From positions 972,066-1,036,065 of the forward strand of contig NZ_JACXZA010000002.1 in the NCBI RefSeq assembly GCF_014779765.1: a DNA stretch of 64,000 bases. Direction: 5' to 3'. A program made the translations under genes and the position numbers. This document shows, piece by piece, positions 1 through 8,698 of this stretch (the stretch's first letter is position 1; each line of letters begins with the position of its first letter). A model generated the notes under the pieces. The model saw only the letters and a program-made list of their open reading frames with translations. It did not search any database and was not told the DNA's origin. This DNA is from Paenibacillus terricola. GTDB taxonomy: Bacteria; Bacillota; Bacilli; Paenibacillales; Paenibacillaceae.

Positions 1-570
1 GGCTCGCAGACGGCGGACATCCCGGGAGAGCGAGTCCGACACCGCCGCGATATAATGACCGACGGTCGTCGGCTGCGCCTGCTGCGTATGTGTATAGCCG
101 ATCATGAGCGTCTCTGCATGTTCTTCCGCGAAAACAATGAGCCGCTCCTGCAGCTCAAGCGCGGAGGTGATGAGGGTCAGCAACTTACCTCTTAAGACGA
201 TGCGATAGATCGCGATTCCCATGTCATTGCGGCTGCGGGCGAGATGCAGTTGACCTGTCGTCTCTCCGCCTAACTGCGCGAGTTCATGTTCCACTTCGAA
301 GAATAGATCCTCAAACTCGCCGGTATATTGGCCGTTCTCCAGTTTCTTCAGATCGAGATCTTGAAGCGCTCGGGCAATGATGGCAGCGTCCTCCTCGGCG
401 ATAAGACCTTGCTCTTCAAGCATGATGAGGTGCGCCTTGCTGACGGAGATCATCGGTCCTAACAATTCCTTCTTGGCCTGTTCATAAGCTGGCGCGAGAA
501 CGACCTCAGCGTAAGTTCTGCCTGGGAAGGTGTCTCCCTCCTCCCGTTGTCGTTGTTGCGCGTCCGGCAT
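1..570 (-). CDS. argininosuccinate lyase-like protein (ArgH paralog), C-terminus cut by window edge
   Basis: The reading frame is open for 190 codons from an ATG at 570 and runs off the left edge. An AGGAG ribosome site lies 8 nt before the ATG. The translation has the fumarase/aspartase-superfamily layout of ArgH: an N-terminal helical part, then a segment reading LHLARSRNDM (about residue 107) that matches the ArgH substrate loop usually read as LHTGRSRND, and further on GYTHTQQAQPTTVGHY, which carries the catalytic TxxQ-AQP block of argininosuccinate lyases. Family knowledge: these enzymes split argininosuccinate to arginine and fumarate. The N-terminus does not begin with the usual KLWGGRF-type sequence, so this is probably a paralog acting on argininosuccinate or a related C-N substrate rather than the housekeeping ArgH. 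It is preceded by a promoter and a terminator in its leader. Confidence 0.75.
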   Translation of the reverse strand, partial: MPDAQQRQREEGDTFPGRTYAEVVLAPAYEQAKKELLGPMISVSKAHLIMLEEQGLIAEEDAAIIARALQDLDLKKLENGQYTGEFEDLFFEVEHELAQLGGETTGQLHLARSRNDMGIAIYRIVLRGKLLTLITSALELQERLIVFAEEHAETLMIGYTHTQQAQPTTVGHYIAAVSDSLSRDVRRLRA

Positions 571-606
571 TTGCTTCACTCCTATCTGCATAATCATGTT
601 TGCCCA

Positions 607-646
607 AACAAAAAGGAGACCTATTCCCGCAAGGGATGAGGTCTCC
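607..646 (-). terminator. intrinsic terminator in the leader of the ArgH-like gene (probable attenuator)
   Basis: On the minus strand GGAGACCT (639-646) pairs with AGGTCTCC (615-622), with an inner CCC/GGG extension, and is followed by TTTTTGTTT. It lies between a consensus promoter (704-732) and the gene start at 570, so transcripts from that promoter must pass it. It could also serve simply as the terminator of the lipoprotein gene at 822-1526. No T-box core or known riboswitch signature was recognised. Confidence 0.75.
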
Positions 647-703
647 AGTTATCTGGTAGAGTGTAATTCCTATAATTCCAACAGTCATGCTGTGATTTAT
701 CAA

Positions 704-732
704 ATGTTAGCACTAGCCTCTAGGAGTGTCAA
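704..732 (-). promoter_or_regulatory. sigma-A promoter of the ArgH-like gene
   Basis: Minus strand: -35 TTGACA (732-727), 17-bp spacer, -10 TAACAT (709-704). Expected start of transcription near 697, giving a leader of about 127 nt. The promoter overlaps an imperfect inverted repeat (TTAGCACTA, 8 bp, GAGTGTCAA on the plus strand) that resembles a CIRCE element. Confidence 0.7.
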
Positions 733-821
733 TCGCTAGACTTATCGATAATTCCTATTGCTGGATTGGGAATATTAATTGTTGTGTCAATAATTGGAGA
801 TGCATGCAAACTGGACAATCA

Positions 822-1526
822 TTAACGAATCAACTTCCGAATCTCGTCGTCTACAATTCTTGTATCCCTTGGGGTAAAGAATACATGGGTGCCATCATCA
901 ACGAGTGTAAAAGCATAGGCGAGAGGCTCATCCGTATAAAAGACCATCGAATAATAGGTTGGATCGCTGCCATTGTTTGGTGAGCTGTAATTCTGATTAT
1001 CCTTCCCGTTCTCTAATAGCATAATAAATTGCTCAGCTTCGCTATTGTTGAGAGTCTTGAATGGTTTGGTCTCGCCATAAAGATATAGTTCCACTCTAGC
1101 GACCTTGTCTTTAGGAACATCTTTATATTTGTACTTCATTGTTATGGCAAACTCATCGCTTGCATATAATCGGAATCCGCCAATTCTGGTCACATCTTCT
1201 GCGGCGATCATTTCATTAGTCTCAAATCCCTTGACCCGGTAAAGTTTTGTACCTATCTCTAGGAATGCAGCATCTCCTGATTTTGTTTTATAACTCGGGT
1301 TAGTGACGACATCCGCCACTTTAAAACTCACTTCACCAACTACCTCCTTGGTTACATCATTCGGATCCTTAATCACACTTTCAAATAATCCAGTATAAGA
1401 AGTTCCATTAAGTTTTACAAAATCGACCCAGTCGATCACGGAGTTCCCTTTAGTTGGATTTCCCGTCCTATTCGAACATCCGCCTAGCAATGCAACCACA
1501 ACCAGTACAAGCATCCATTTGTTCAT
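822..1526 (-). CDS. hypothetical lipoprotein
   Basis: A 234-residue protein with a lipoprotein signal peptide: a short charged start, a hydrophobic stretch and the lipobox LLGGC near residue 17, so the mature protein should be lipid-anchored outside the membrane. ATG at 1526 has a GGGGGGAG ribosome site. The mature part is beta-rich with no catalytic motif I can name; phrases such as IDWVDFVKLNG and KSGDAAFLEIGTKLYRVKG resemble a family of uncharacterised Bacillus/Paenibacillus lipoproteins. It appears to be transcribed alone. Function unknown. Confidence 0.75.
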   Translation of the reverse strand: MNKWMLVLVVVALLGGCSNRTGNPTKGNSVIDWVDFVKLNGTSYTGLFESVIKDPNDVTKEVVGEVSFKVADVVTNPSYKTKSGDAAFLEIGTKLYRVKGFETNEMIAAEDVTRIGGFRLYASDEFAITMKYKYKDVPKDKVARVELYLYGETKPFKTLNNSEAEQFIMLLENGKDNQNYSSPNNGSDPTYYSMVFYTDEPLAYAFTLVDDGTHVFFTPRDTRIVDDEIRKLIR

Positions 1527-1610
1527 AAGCTCCCCCCTACTTGATTTAGACGTATACTGGCGTAGGGTTGTTACAAAGACTTCTCTGTGTAATTCAATGT
1601 TTGTCTACAC

Positions 1611-1636
1611 AAAAAACCTGTCATTTCGACAGGTTG
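1611..1636 (-). terminator. intrinsic terminator after the MarR gene
   Basis: Minus strand AACCTGTC-GAAAT-GACAGGTT followed by TTTTG, about 78 nt downstream of the MarR stop codon. Confidence 0.8.
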
Positions 1637-1713
1637 ACTCATAGAAGTCTCTCAAAGCTCCGCATAAGACTCAGGGGCTAACTGATACTCCTGTATTGCG
1701 TGTTGCTCAAAAG

Positions 1714-2142
1714 TTATATGCACTCATTAATTTTGATCAATATTTTCTTTAAGGTTTGCTTCTCCTCTTCGGAAAGAACTTGAACGATTTCGTCCTCCAC
1801 CTTTTGGAAGGAGTCATAAAAGTGTTCAATCAAATCAACGGCCTTTGGTAAAACATAAATATTTTTTTGCCGTTCATTATTGGCTGGAATTTTCCGTTCG
1901 ATGTATCCTTTCTGCTCAAGACCTTGAAGCATACTTGTAATGCTAGCCCCGCGCAGATGAAACCGATCGGCAAGATCCCTCTGAATTAATTCAGTTTCTT
2001 GGTTCTCGTAGATATAACCAATAATTTTACCTTGTTGAGCGATTAGCCCTAACTCTTTTATACTTTCGTCCGCTTTCTTCTTTAACTTAAGGCCAATAAT
2101 CTGAAACAAATCCAAATAAGGCGTATCTTTGCGAGGCTTCAT
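1714..2142 (-). CDS. MarR-family transcriptional regulator
   Basis: A 142-residue winged-helix protein when started at the ATG at 2142. The wHTH reads ELIQRDLADRFHLRGASIT, followed by SMLQGLEQKGYIERK and the wing ANNERQKNIYV, the standard MarR order; helices at both ends should form the dimer interface. A GGAGGA site lies 13-14 nt upstream, which is long. The reading frame extends upstream to a start at 2226, but those 28 residues do not look like MarR sequence and lie over a plus-strand gene remnant. No target gene is evident from the neighbours. Confidence 0.8.
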   Translation of the reverse strand: MKPRKDTPYLDLFQIIGLKLKKKADESIKELGLIAQQGKIIGYIYENQETELIQRDLADRFHLRGASITSMLQGLEQKGYIERKIPANNERQKNIYVLPKAVDLIEHFYDSFQKVEDEIVQVLSEEEKQTLKKILIKINECI

Positions 2143-2294
2143 ATAGCTGCGGGCAGTCCTCCAGCTCAATTCTCTTTTCCAGGGAAACAGACAGCTATCT
2201 TGAAACCAATCAATATCGACCAACAAACGACCGTATTGGATATCGTCCTTCTGGATGAGGAAGAGGAATGATTCTCTTTAAGCAGTGAAGTACA

Positions 2295-2327
2295 AGAGCG
2301 CAGCCGATTCGGCTGCTCTCTCTTTAC
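2295..2327 (+). terminator. possible terminator hairpin behind a plus-strand gene remnant
   Basis: GAGCGCAGCCG-ATT-CGGCTGCTC with one bulged base, followed by TCTCTTTA. It lies just after a 23-residue reading frame ending at 2271. The T-tract is weak. Confidence 0.35.
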
Positions 2328-2420
2328 TTAGTTATTTCTTAGTACTTCAATGCCTAATGAGGATAATAGCTTGTCTGTTATTCGCTGTACCAAGCTGCTT
2401 GCATACTTCTAGAAGCTTAA

Positions 2421-3626
2421 TTATTGATTGGACGTGTTCAAGACTTGAATAGAGTTCTGAATGACCGTGTCGCATTTATTAGGCTCAGGGCTCTTGGTAC
2501 GAACGGCTGCGAGGACCTCATCGATTGTACCGTCGATATCAGTCCATGTTTTGCGATCAATCTTGCGAAGCTTTGGTTCAGACTGATCCCATTGATATTC
2601 CAGATCGTCTGCCTCCGATTTTGCGGTACTGAAATCAGCGCCGTTGATATGATCCAGAATGTTTGTTTCAATGCTTACAAAATCATTAAGCTGCCCGCTC
2701 AAGGTCGTTTGTGACGAATCGATTTCAGGAACAACATAATGATTGCACCATACATATCCTCCAATCCCTACGGTTAAGAACACGATGATAGATGCAATCG
2801 TTTGCGTCCATACAAGCTTCAGGTTTGAAGAGGTGTTGATAGATTCGGAATTTCCACCTTTGGCAACTAGGTCATACTTCGTGATCGCCAAGAACACGAT
2901 GATCGCCACAATCGCAAGAAGGAAGATCACACTCGTTAAGGTAGCCCCTAATTCCAAACCTCCATTCTTCTTGGACTGAGACAAGTAATCCCCTAATGAA
3001 GCACCAAGAGGTCGTGTGAGGATATAGACAATCCAGAAAGCGAGAATTTCGTTAAACTTCAGTTTCCATGCAACAAACACACACGCAATTACAATAACGA
3101 CAATAATGCCCGTATTCAGATACCCGACGCCAAGCTGCTCCGAGTAGAGATCCCCTACCGCTGTGCCTAGTGCGAACGTAAACAAGATCGATAACCAATA
3201 CAAGGTTTCTCTCTTTGCCGTGTAGATCGAATGTATGGATAATGTCCCTTCGCTTATGAACCATAGTAGAAACGTAACTGCTAATAATAAGCTGAAGATT
3301 ATCGTACTGCGTTCAAGCGGCACCCCAAATCCGTCGGTCAGATTATCCGTTACTAACGTGCCGAAAACACTGATAAGCACAACCGTCAGCCAATAAACTA
3401 GCGGTATATATTTAGACGCCCTAAATTGAACAAACAAGACAATGACAAACGCAATTCCCATAAGTAATGTAGTGAGAGGTAATCCTAGTCCTACATTAAA
3501 ACTTAAAAAATCGGAGAACGTTTCCCCCACTGTTGTGCACAACACTTTAATGATCCAGAAGAAAATGGTTAGTTGAGGTACCTTGCTTATAAGTTGTTTT
3601 AACTTGCTTTCATCGGTTAACGACAC
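2421..3626 (-). CDS. multi-pass membrane protein with four DUF347-type repeats (COG4705-like)
   Basis: A 401-residue integral membrane protein. Four internal copies of the pattern (F/Y)W-x9-G-x3-(S/T/G)D can be read: FWIIKVLCTTVGETFSDFLS near residue 22, YWLTVVLISVFGTLVTDNLT near 78, YWLSILFTFALGTAVGDLYS near 143 and FWIVYILTRPLGASLGDYLS near 197. This is the signature of the DUF347 repeat and of COG4705 'uncharacterised membrane-anchored proteins'. A further membrane segment near residue 280 is followed by a soluble helical tail of about 115 residues, presumably outside the cell. The start is GTG at 3626 with an AGGGG ribosome site 7 nt upstream. Transport or metal sensing has been guessed for the family; nothing here decides it. 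Confidence 0.8.
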   Translation of the reverse strand: MSLTDESKLKQLISKVPQLTIFFWIIKVLCTTVGETFSDFLSFNVGLGLPLTTLLMGIAFVIVLFVQFRASKYIPLVYWLTVVLISVFGTLVTDNLTDGFGVPLERSTIIFSLLLAVTFLLWFISEGTLSIHSIYTAKRETLYWLSILFTFALGTAVGDLYSEQLGVGYLNTGIIVVIVIACVFVAWKLKFNEILAFWIVYILTRPLGASLGDYLSQSKKNGGLELGATLTSVIFLLAIVAIIVFLAITKYDLVAKGGNSESINTSSNLKLVWTQTIASIIVFLTVGIGGYVWCNHYVVPEIDSSQTTLSGQLNDFVSIETNILDHINGADFSTAKSEADDLEYQWDQSEPKLRKIDRKTWTDIDGTIDEVLAAVRTKSPEPNKCDTVIQNSIQVLNTSNQ

Positions 3627-3751
3627 ACCTCTACCCCTCTCCTTGTGTGATCTAGCGAACGAACTGGACGTATAAACAACTGTTCAGGTCGCCAACCCAT
3701 CATAAACGGTCCTTCTAAAGGTTTAATGAACTGGTTCTTAAAATTGTCTTA

Positions 3752-3781
3752 ACTAAAATAAGGCAGCCATATTGGCCGCCC
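3752..3781 (-). terminator. intrinsic terminator after the methionyl-tRNA synthetase gene
   Basis: Minus strand GGCGGCC-AATAT-GGCTGCC followed by TTATTTTAG, about 45 nt past the stop codon at 3825. Confidence 0.75.
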
Positions 3782-3824
3782 ATAAAATACTACTCAAACC
3801 ATTTCAATCTTCACTTGTTGTCAG

Positions 3825-5468
3825 CTATCCAAGTCGCCCGCTTTCTTCCTCGATTCGAGTAGTATCGATACGTTCAAATAACAGTTCTACCGGACCAATC
3901 GTCCTTCCCGATTCGACCGATATGACCTGCCAAGCCGGTTTCTCCAACGAGAGCAGTCGCCTTACTTTATCGCTAGAGAACGGAATAAACGGCTGAAGAA
4001 GATTCGCGAGGTTCGCAATGATTTGTACGCAAGTGAACAGCGTATTCCCGCATGCTGCAAGGTTATCCTTCGCTGTCACCCATGGCCGCTCTTCATCGTA
4101 ATATTTGTTCGCAAGTCTAACGTAAGAGAAAATCGTATCCAACGCTTCCTTCAAGCGGGCCTCCTCAATCAGTCTGCCAGCTTGATTGTAGCAATCTTGA
4201 AGATTGCTGCGCCAACTATCCGAGAGTGTACCTTCAGGCACTCGGCTGCCGAACGACTTGGCGATAAAAGCTAACGTCCGATTGACGAAATTACCATATG
4301 CGCCAAGCAGCTCGCCATTATGGCTGTGAATGAATTCCCGCCACGAGAAATCGGCATCTTTCTTCTCTGGCCCGTTCGCAATAAGGAAATAGCGAATCGA
4401 GTCTGGCTCATAACGGCTAAGGAGATCAGGTACCCAGACCGCCCAATTACGGCTTGTAGAGAACTTTTGTCCCTCTAGCGTTAGATGCTCGCAAGATACA
4501 ATTCGGTCGGGCAAATGGAGACGTCCGCCTGCACCAAGCAGAATGGCTGGCCAGATCAGCGTATGAAACGGAATGTTGTCTTTGCCATGCACATAATACG
4601 CGATAATCGGACCCTCCGCAGGATCATCGATCCAGAATGGCTCCCACCGCTTGCCTTGTTCGACCGCCCATTGCTTACTGGCTGACAGGTATCCGCTGAC
4701 TGCTTCGATCCATACATATATTTTCTTCCCTTCAAAACCTTCAACAGGCACATCAACGCCCCATGTCAAATCCCGCGTTACCGCACGATCCTGCAGCCCC
4801 TCCTTCAAATATCGGCCAGTAAGCTGGATCGCATTGTCCCGCCAACCATTACCTTTCGCCTGCGAGACATATCGCTCTAGTTCATCTTGAAACGCAGATA
4901 GCTCTAGGTAATAATGTGCGGTTGGTCGTTCGACCGGAGGGTTACCGCATAGCTTGCACGTTCGATCTGTTAAATCGGAAGGATCAAGCAGCGTCGAACA
5001 ATAGTCGCATTGATCCCCTCTCGCTCGTTTCCCGCACACGGGGCATATGCCTTCGACATAACGGTCAGGCAGGAAACGCTCATCCGTCTCACAATACGTC
5101 TGTTGAACCGTTCGCGTAAACAGATGTCCATTCGCAAGCAGCTTCAAGAACAACTGCTTCACAACCTCATGGTGAAAAGGCTGGTCGGTACGGGTGTAAT
5201 TGTCATACGTAAAGCCAAGCCTAGAGAAGCAATCTAGGAACTCCTCGTGATACCGGCTCGCGAATTTACCAGGCTCCATCCCTTCTTGCGCAGCTTGCAC
5301 CGCCACAGGTGTACCATGACAGTCGCTTCCTGATACATACAACACTTGATCGCCTCGCGCACGATGGTAGCGCGCCAACACATCGCCTGGCAGCAGGCTG
5401 GCCAGCCTGCCAAGGTGCAGGGAGCCATTGGCATAAGGCCAAGCTCCGCCAATGAATACGTTCGTCAT
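3825..5468 (-). CDS. metG: methionyl-tRNA synthetase, second type (two-zinc-knuckle, no C-terminal tRNA-binding domain)
   Basis: A 547-residue class I aminoacyl-tRNA synthetase that charges tRNA-Met in the cytoplasm. The HIGH motif is HLGR ([16 protein letters not shown]). A zinc-knuckle insert carries three CxxC pairs, CPVC, CDYC and CKLC (about residues 143-177). The KMSKS loop is degenerate, reading [10 protein letters not shown]. The anticodon-binding helices follow and the protein stops there, without the EMAP-like C-terminal domain of the roughly 650-residue Bacillus MetS. These traits place it with the MetG/MetRS2 group, which in some Firmicutes occurs beside the normal MetS. An AAGGAGG site sits 9 nt before the ATG. 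The gene is controlled by the T-box leader at 5475-5797 and lies directly behind the cassette at 5849-11900. Confidence 0.92.
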   Translation of the reverse strand: MTNVFIGGAWPYANGSLHLGRLASLLPGDVLARYHRARGDQVLYVSGSDCHGTPVAVQAAQEGMEPGKFASRYHEEFLDCFSRLGFTYDNYTRTDQPFHHEVVKQLFLKLLANGHLFTRTVQQTYCETDERFLPDRYVEGICPVCGKRARGDQCDYCSTLLDPSDLTDRTCKLCGNPPVERPTAHYYLELSAFQDELERYVSQAKGNGWRDNAIQLTGRYLKEGLQDRAVTRDLTWGVDVPVEGFEGKKIYVWIEAVSGYLSASKQWAVEQGKRWEPFWIDDPAEGPIIAYYVHGKDNIPFHTLIWPAILLGAGGRLHLPDRIVSCEHLTLEGQKFSTSRNWAVWVPDLLSRYEPDSIRYFLIANGPEKKDADFSWREFIHSHNGELLGAYGNFVNRTLAFIAKSFGSRVPEGTLSDSWRSNLQDCYNQAGRLIEEARLKEALDTIFSYVRLANKYYDEERPWVTAKDNLAACGNTLFTCVQIIANLANLLQPFIPFSSDKVRRLLSLEKPAWQVISVESGRTIGPVELLFERIDTTRIEEESGRLG

Positions 5469-5474
5469 TTTCCA

Positions 5475-5797
5475 TGACCTCCTTTTGATAAAAACACAAA
5501 AAAGCCCTCATCCCAATAGGGACGAGAGCTGTGCTCACGCGGTACCACCCACATTCATCAATGCCTTGCGGCATTCACCTCTTCAGGTACGCCGAACCAT
5601 TGATCCGGTTATACCCTAGCACGTTAACGGATGCAGGATCCGGCGCAGCCTACACCCTTACCCAGGGTTCGATGCGCAGCTCAGAGACCATGTTCCCGCT
5701 CGTATTCTTTACCCCTTCTCAGCAGCCGGGGCTCTCTGTTAAAGACGTCTTAGCGGTACTCTTTCTCTTCATAGCTTTTAGGATTATTAGAAGTTAC
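5475..5797 (-). promoter_or_regulatory. T-box riboswitch leader, methionine specific
   Basis: Minus-strand leader between the promoter (5803-5831) and metG. The T-box core AATGTGGGTGGTACCGCG is read at about 5537-5555 and is followed by the terminator helix AGCTCTCGTCCC...GGGATGAGGGCT with TTTTTTGTG (5497-5533). In Stem I the sequence GGGAACATGGTC places an ATG at the specifier position, matching the Met enzyme downstream. Uncharged tRNA-Met should stabilise the antiterminator and allow read-through. Confidence 0.9.
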
Positions 5798-5802
5798 TGG
5801 AT

Positions 5803-5831
5803 ATGATAAGCACAATGAGAGCGTTCGTCAA
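5803..5831 (-). promoter_or_regulatory. sigma-A promoter of the T-box/metG unit
   Basis: Minus strand: -35 TTGACG (5831-5826), 17-bp spacer, -10 TATCAT (5808-5803). It starts only 17 bp after the stop codon of the 949-residue cassette gene, with no terminator between them. Confidence 0.75.
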
Positions 5832-5848
5832 CCCGGAGTTTTCAAACC

Positions 5849-8698
5849 TTAGGCGTCGAAGGCATAGTTCGTTCCATGAAACTCAAGCTGAATACGGCTT
5901 ACGGCAGAGAAATCGACATCCGGATTGCTGGCGGGGTCGATCGTTATATGCCATGTTGTGAATGGTCCTAGCGCCGCATAGTTCGTCGTCGCGCCGCCAT
6001 CCGATTGCTCTACACCGAAGTTCGCCTCCTCCATAATTTCCCGCGAATCCGTGTTATAGATGAACAGCTTGTTAACCGGCTCATGGCTAAAAGCGTACAC
6101 ATCACGCGCGGTGCTTACGATCTGTTCCTTCCCCGTGTGCGTGACGTTAATGTTGACGCTCTTATCGTTGCCGCTGAAGGATAAACCACTGATCCAGACG
6201 CGTACGCTCTGGACCCGAACATTGGCCATCCCAGCAAAAACAGGATCATCAGGCGAGATCCGAAGCATAAGCTGGCCTAACTGACAGAACAACTCAACTT
6301 GTTCATCCGATACCTCATACATCTTTCCTTGCTGCGTTGAATGAGCAGGGAATTGACTGCTATTCGTACCGAAGTTCTCAATAGCCTGTTGATAACGGCT
6401 CAAGATCGTCGTCTTCGCGCCTAGCAGCGCGTCGTAATTCAACTCAGGCAGCGGCTTTCCTGCATAAGCTATACTCGTTAGATTGCTGTCGGATAGTGCC
6501 CAGAACCGAAACGCTCGTGAGGTCAGATCGAGCACCTGCATGACCTGATTGCGTGCAGCATAATACATCCCCGACACCATCGTCACCAGATCCGGCAGAT
6601 CCGGTGCCATCGCATCCAACATTTGTTCATTAAGCGTGTTTGTACGGGCATTTGCTGAATCGATTAACTGCTCGTTCTGATAGATGAGCAGAATGATTGC
6701 ATTATAGGTCAGAATCTGCGTATTGCGCTCTTGGATCTTAGCAACGTAGTTGCTCATTGCGGTCTTCACAGCGTCAATTTCCTTCGGAAAACTGCCATAG
6801 TAGTCTTGCAGCAGCTGCTCGATTGCCTGTTCATCGGCAATGAGCTTCCCTGCCCCAGGGTCATCTGGTTTAAGCAAACCATTATCAAGCGATTGATACC
6901 CTTCCTGCAGCGAATCCATATCGGCTTGAACGGTTTTCAACTGCGAGACGATGTAGTCCTTGCGGATCTGATTGCCTTGATCGTCGGTAATCTTCGCGGT
7001 GCCATCGTACAAGAATTGGCCTGCTTGTGCGACAATATTAAGCGTCGATTCGGGCGCAAAAGCAAGCGAAGTGAGCGACTGCAGCACGGTGTCGAAGTTT
7101 AGATTGAACTTATTGGCGAACGTGTTCTCTGCATCAATCAGCGCATCATCATAAGCTTTCTTAAGTGGAACCAATTCCACCTGATAACCATCTATAATGC
7201 GTGCGGTCTTGATCGATTGCGTATTTAATGGCGTTAATTGCGATTGAGCGGTAGCGACTAGACTCGCTTGTTTGTCGCGTGTGCTCTTAATGTCCGCAAT
7301 CTGAGCCGTATTGGCTTCAAGCGCTTGAAAGTAGCTCGTATAGCTGCTTTCAAGCTCACCGAAATTGTTGATCAGCTCATCGAGCACATTTTTGTAGAAA
7401 AGGAATGAGCCAAGCGGTACAACGCTGCTGCTATAGCCGAACAGGTCCTGACCTTGCTTCAACTGTTGGATGCACCTTGTTGTCTCGTCATAGATGGCAC
7501 GAAGCTGGTCAACCGCACCGATCGCGCCGATCGCGTTCTCATGCTGCGCATAGTATTGGATAAGCGGCGAATCGTCCTCCGCATTTGCGAACAGCGCCGT
7601 ACGTGCCTGCAGACGAATCAGCAGCGTCAATACGTCGGTTACCACCTGCGGTTGATGAACCGGATCCAAGCTCCAGTACATTAGCTTAATCTTCTCCAGC
7701 AGGCGACGGCATTGGCTCGGATGAACAGGGAAGAACGTCTGTAAAGCATCAACGGGCAGCCTTTCGAAGAAACCCAGCGGATTTAATTTACTACATAAAT
7801 CATTAGGCTCATTAAACAATATATTGCTTAGCTTTCCCGGTTGTCCGTATGCCCCATTGCCCCCATTGGATATCCCATCACCATGCACGCCATAATTGCC
7901 TGCCGAGATATCAACGGCCGCATGCAGCGCGCTGCTGTAGCCGGAGCTAAGCGACTGCAGCACAAGCGCGGCATTCTCCAGCGCTTGATCGTAGGTCTGC
8001 TCGTCTCCAGCGCCAACCGCTTGATTCATCAGCGCCCGTACTGCAATCAAGCTGCTCCCAGCCGGCATATTTGCAATGATCTCTTTCACCATCGCCTGCT
8101 TCGCGCTCAGCTCGCTGACCGATAAAGTCTCGCGCAACTGACCTAACAGCAGCTCATAAGGCGATCCGACTGCGATAAGCACATTGCCGCCATGACCTCC
8201 ATCTCCGCCTTGACCGCCAGCTGTGCGCTCCGTTCCAGGCTGACCTGCGCCGCCATCGCCTCCGTTCGCCGCAATGCGGAAGGCTGGACTTCCTGTTGGC
8301 ACCTGCTCGACATAGAGCAGCAGATTGCCGCCATTACTGCCTGTTCCGCCTGTCTCGCCTGGCGAATTTGCATCTTCATTGACGGTCTCCGGCGTGTAGC
8401 CTATTGCACCTGACAGATCCATTCTGCCTGCTCCGCTCGTTGTGAGAGAATGCGCCGCCAATACGCCATTAGGCATTTTGAATGCATCAGATAGAATAAC
8501 ATCCTCCGCGAAGATGGACAGATGGCTCGTTGATATGAAGCTGCTTCCGATATCGCTGCCCGCACCAATCGCCAAGCTGTCTTCCACACTTATAATGACG
8601 GTATTATCGCCGATTGCACACTTTTGGAAGCTCTCGAGCGATTGAGATAGCAGGGTCGCATCAGCAATCGATGACGCTTTCAGCCCGCTGCTATTCAT
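5849..8698 (-). CDS. 949-residue Gly-rich/coiled-coil protein of unknown function with Tc-toxin-like C-terminus
   Basis: Third gene of an unnamed cassette. No signal peptide or membrane segment is visible. Order: residues 1-100 a beta-rich part with short repeated strands (beta-helix-like); about 110-185 two collagen-like Gly-rich blocks (GGTGSNGGN, NGGDGGAGQPG, GGQGGDGGHGGN) each followed by a beta strand (LLLYVEQV, VLIAVGSP), and another NGGNGAYGQPG near 280; about 300-780 almost all helix, including long coiled coils; about 780-949 a beta domain. Its end (GPFTTWHITID, then FSAVSRIQLEF) resembles the close of TcA-type Tc toxin subunits, where a similar TW-strand and DI/VIL-strand pattern is known. 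The ATG overlaps the TGA of the gene before (ATGA), so translation is coupled. Function is not known; a secreted or contact-delivered toxin component is an inference. Confidence 0.6.
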   Translation of the reverse strand: MNSSGLKASSIADATLLSQSLESFQKCAIGDNTVIISVEDSLAIGAGSDIGSSFISTSHLSIFAEDVILSDAFKMPNGVLAAHSLTTSGAGRMDLSGAIGYTPETVNEDANSPGETGGTGSNGGNLLLYVEQVPTGSPAFRIAANGGDGGAGQPGTERTAGGQGGDGGHGGNVLIAVGSPYELLLGQLRETLSVSELSAKQAMVKEIIANMPAGSSLIAVRALMNQAVGAGDEQTYDQALENAALVLQSLSSGYSSALHAAVDISAGNYGVHGDGISNGGNGAYGQPGKLSNILFNEPNDLCSKLNPLGFFERLPVDALQTFFPVHPSQCRRLLEKIKLMYWSLDPVHQPQVVTDVLTLLIRLQARTALFANAEDDSPLIQYYAQHENAIGAIGAVDQLRAIYDETTRCIQQLKQGQDLFGYSSSVVPLGSFLFYKNVLDELINNFGELESSYTSYFQALEANTAQIADIKSTRDKQASLVATAQSQLTPLNTQSIKTARIIDGYQVELVPLKKAYDDALIDAENTFANKFNLNFDTVLQSLTSLAFAPESTLNIVAQAGQFLYDGTAKITDDQGNQIRKDYIVSQLKTVQADMDSLQEGYQSLDNGLLKPDDPGAGKLIADEQAIEQLLQDYYGSFPKEIDAVKTAMSNYVAKIQERNTQILTYNAIILLIYQNEQLIDSANARTNTLNEQMLDAMAPDLPDLVTMVSGMYYAARNQVMQVLDLTSRAFRFWALSDSNLTSIAYAGKPLPELNYDALLGAKTTILSRYQQAIENFGTNSSQFPAHSTQQGKMYEVSDEQVELFCQLGQLMLRISPDDPVFAGMANVRVQSVRVWISGLSFSGNDKSVNINVTHTGKEQIVSTARDVYAFSHEPVNKLFIYNTDSREIMEEANFGVEQSDGGATTNYAALGPFTTWHITIDPASNPDVDFSAVSRIQLEFHGTNYAFDA

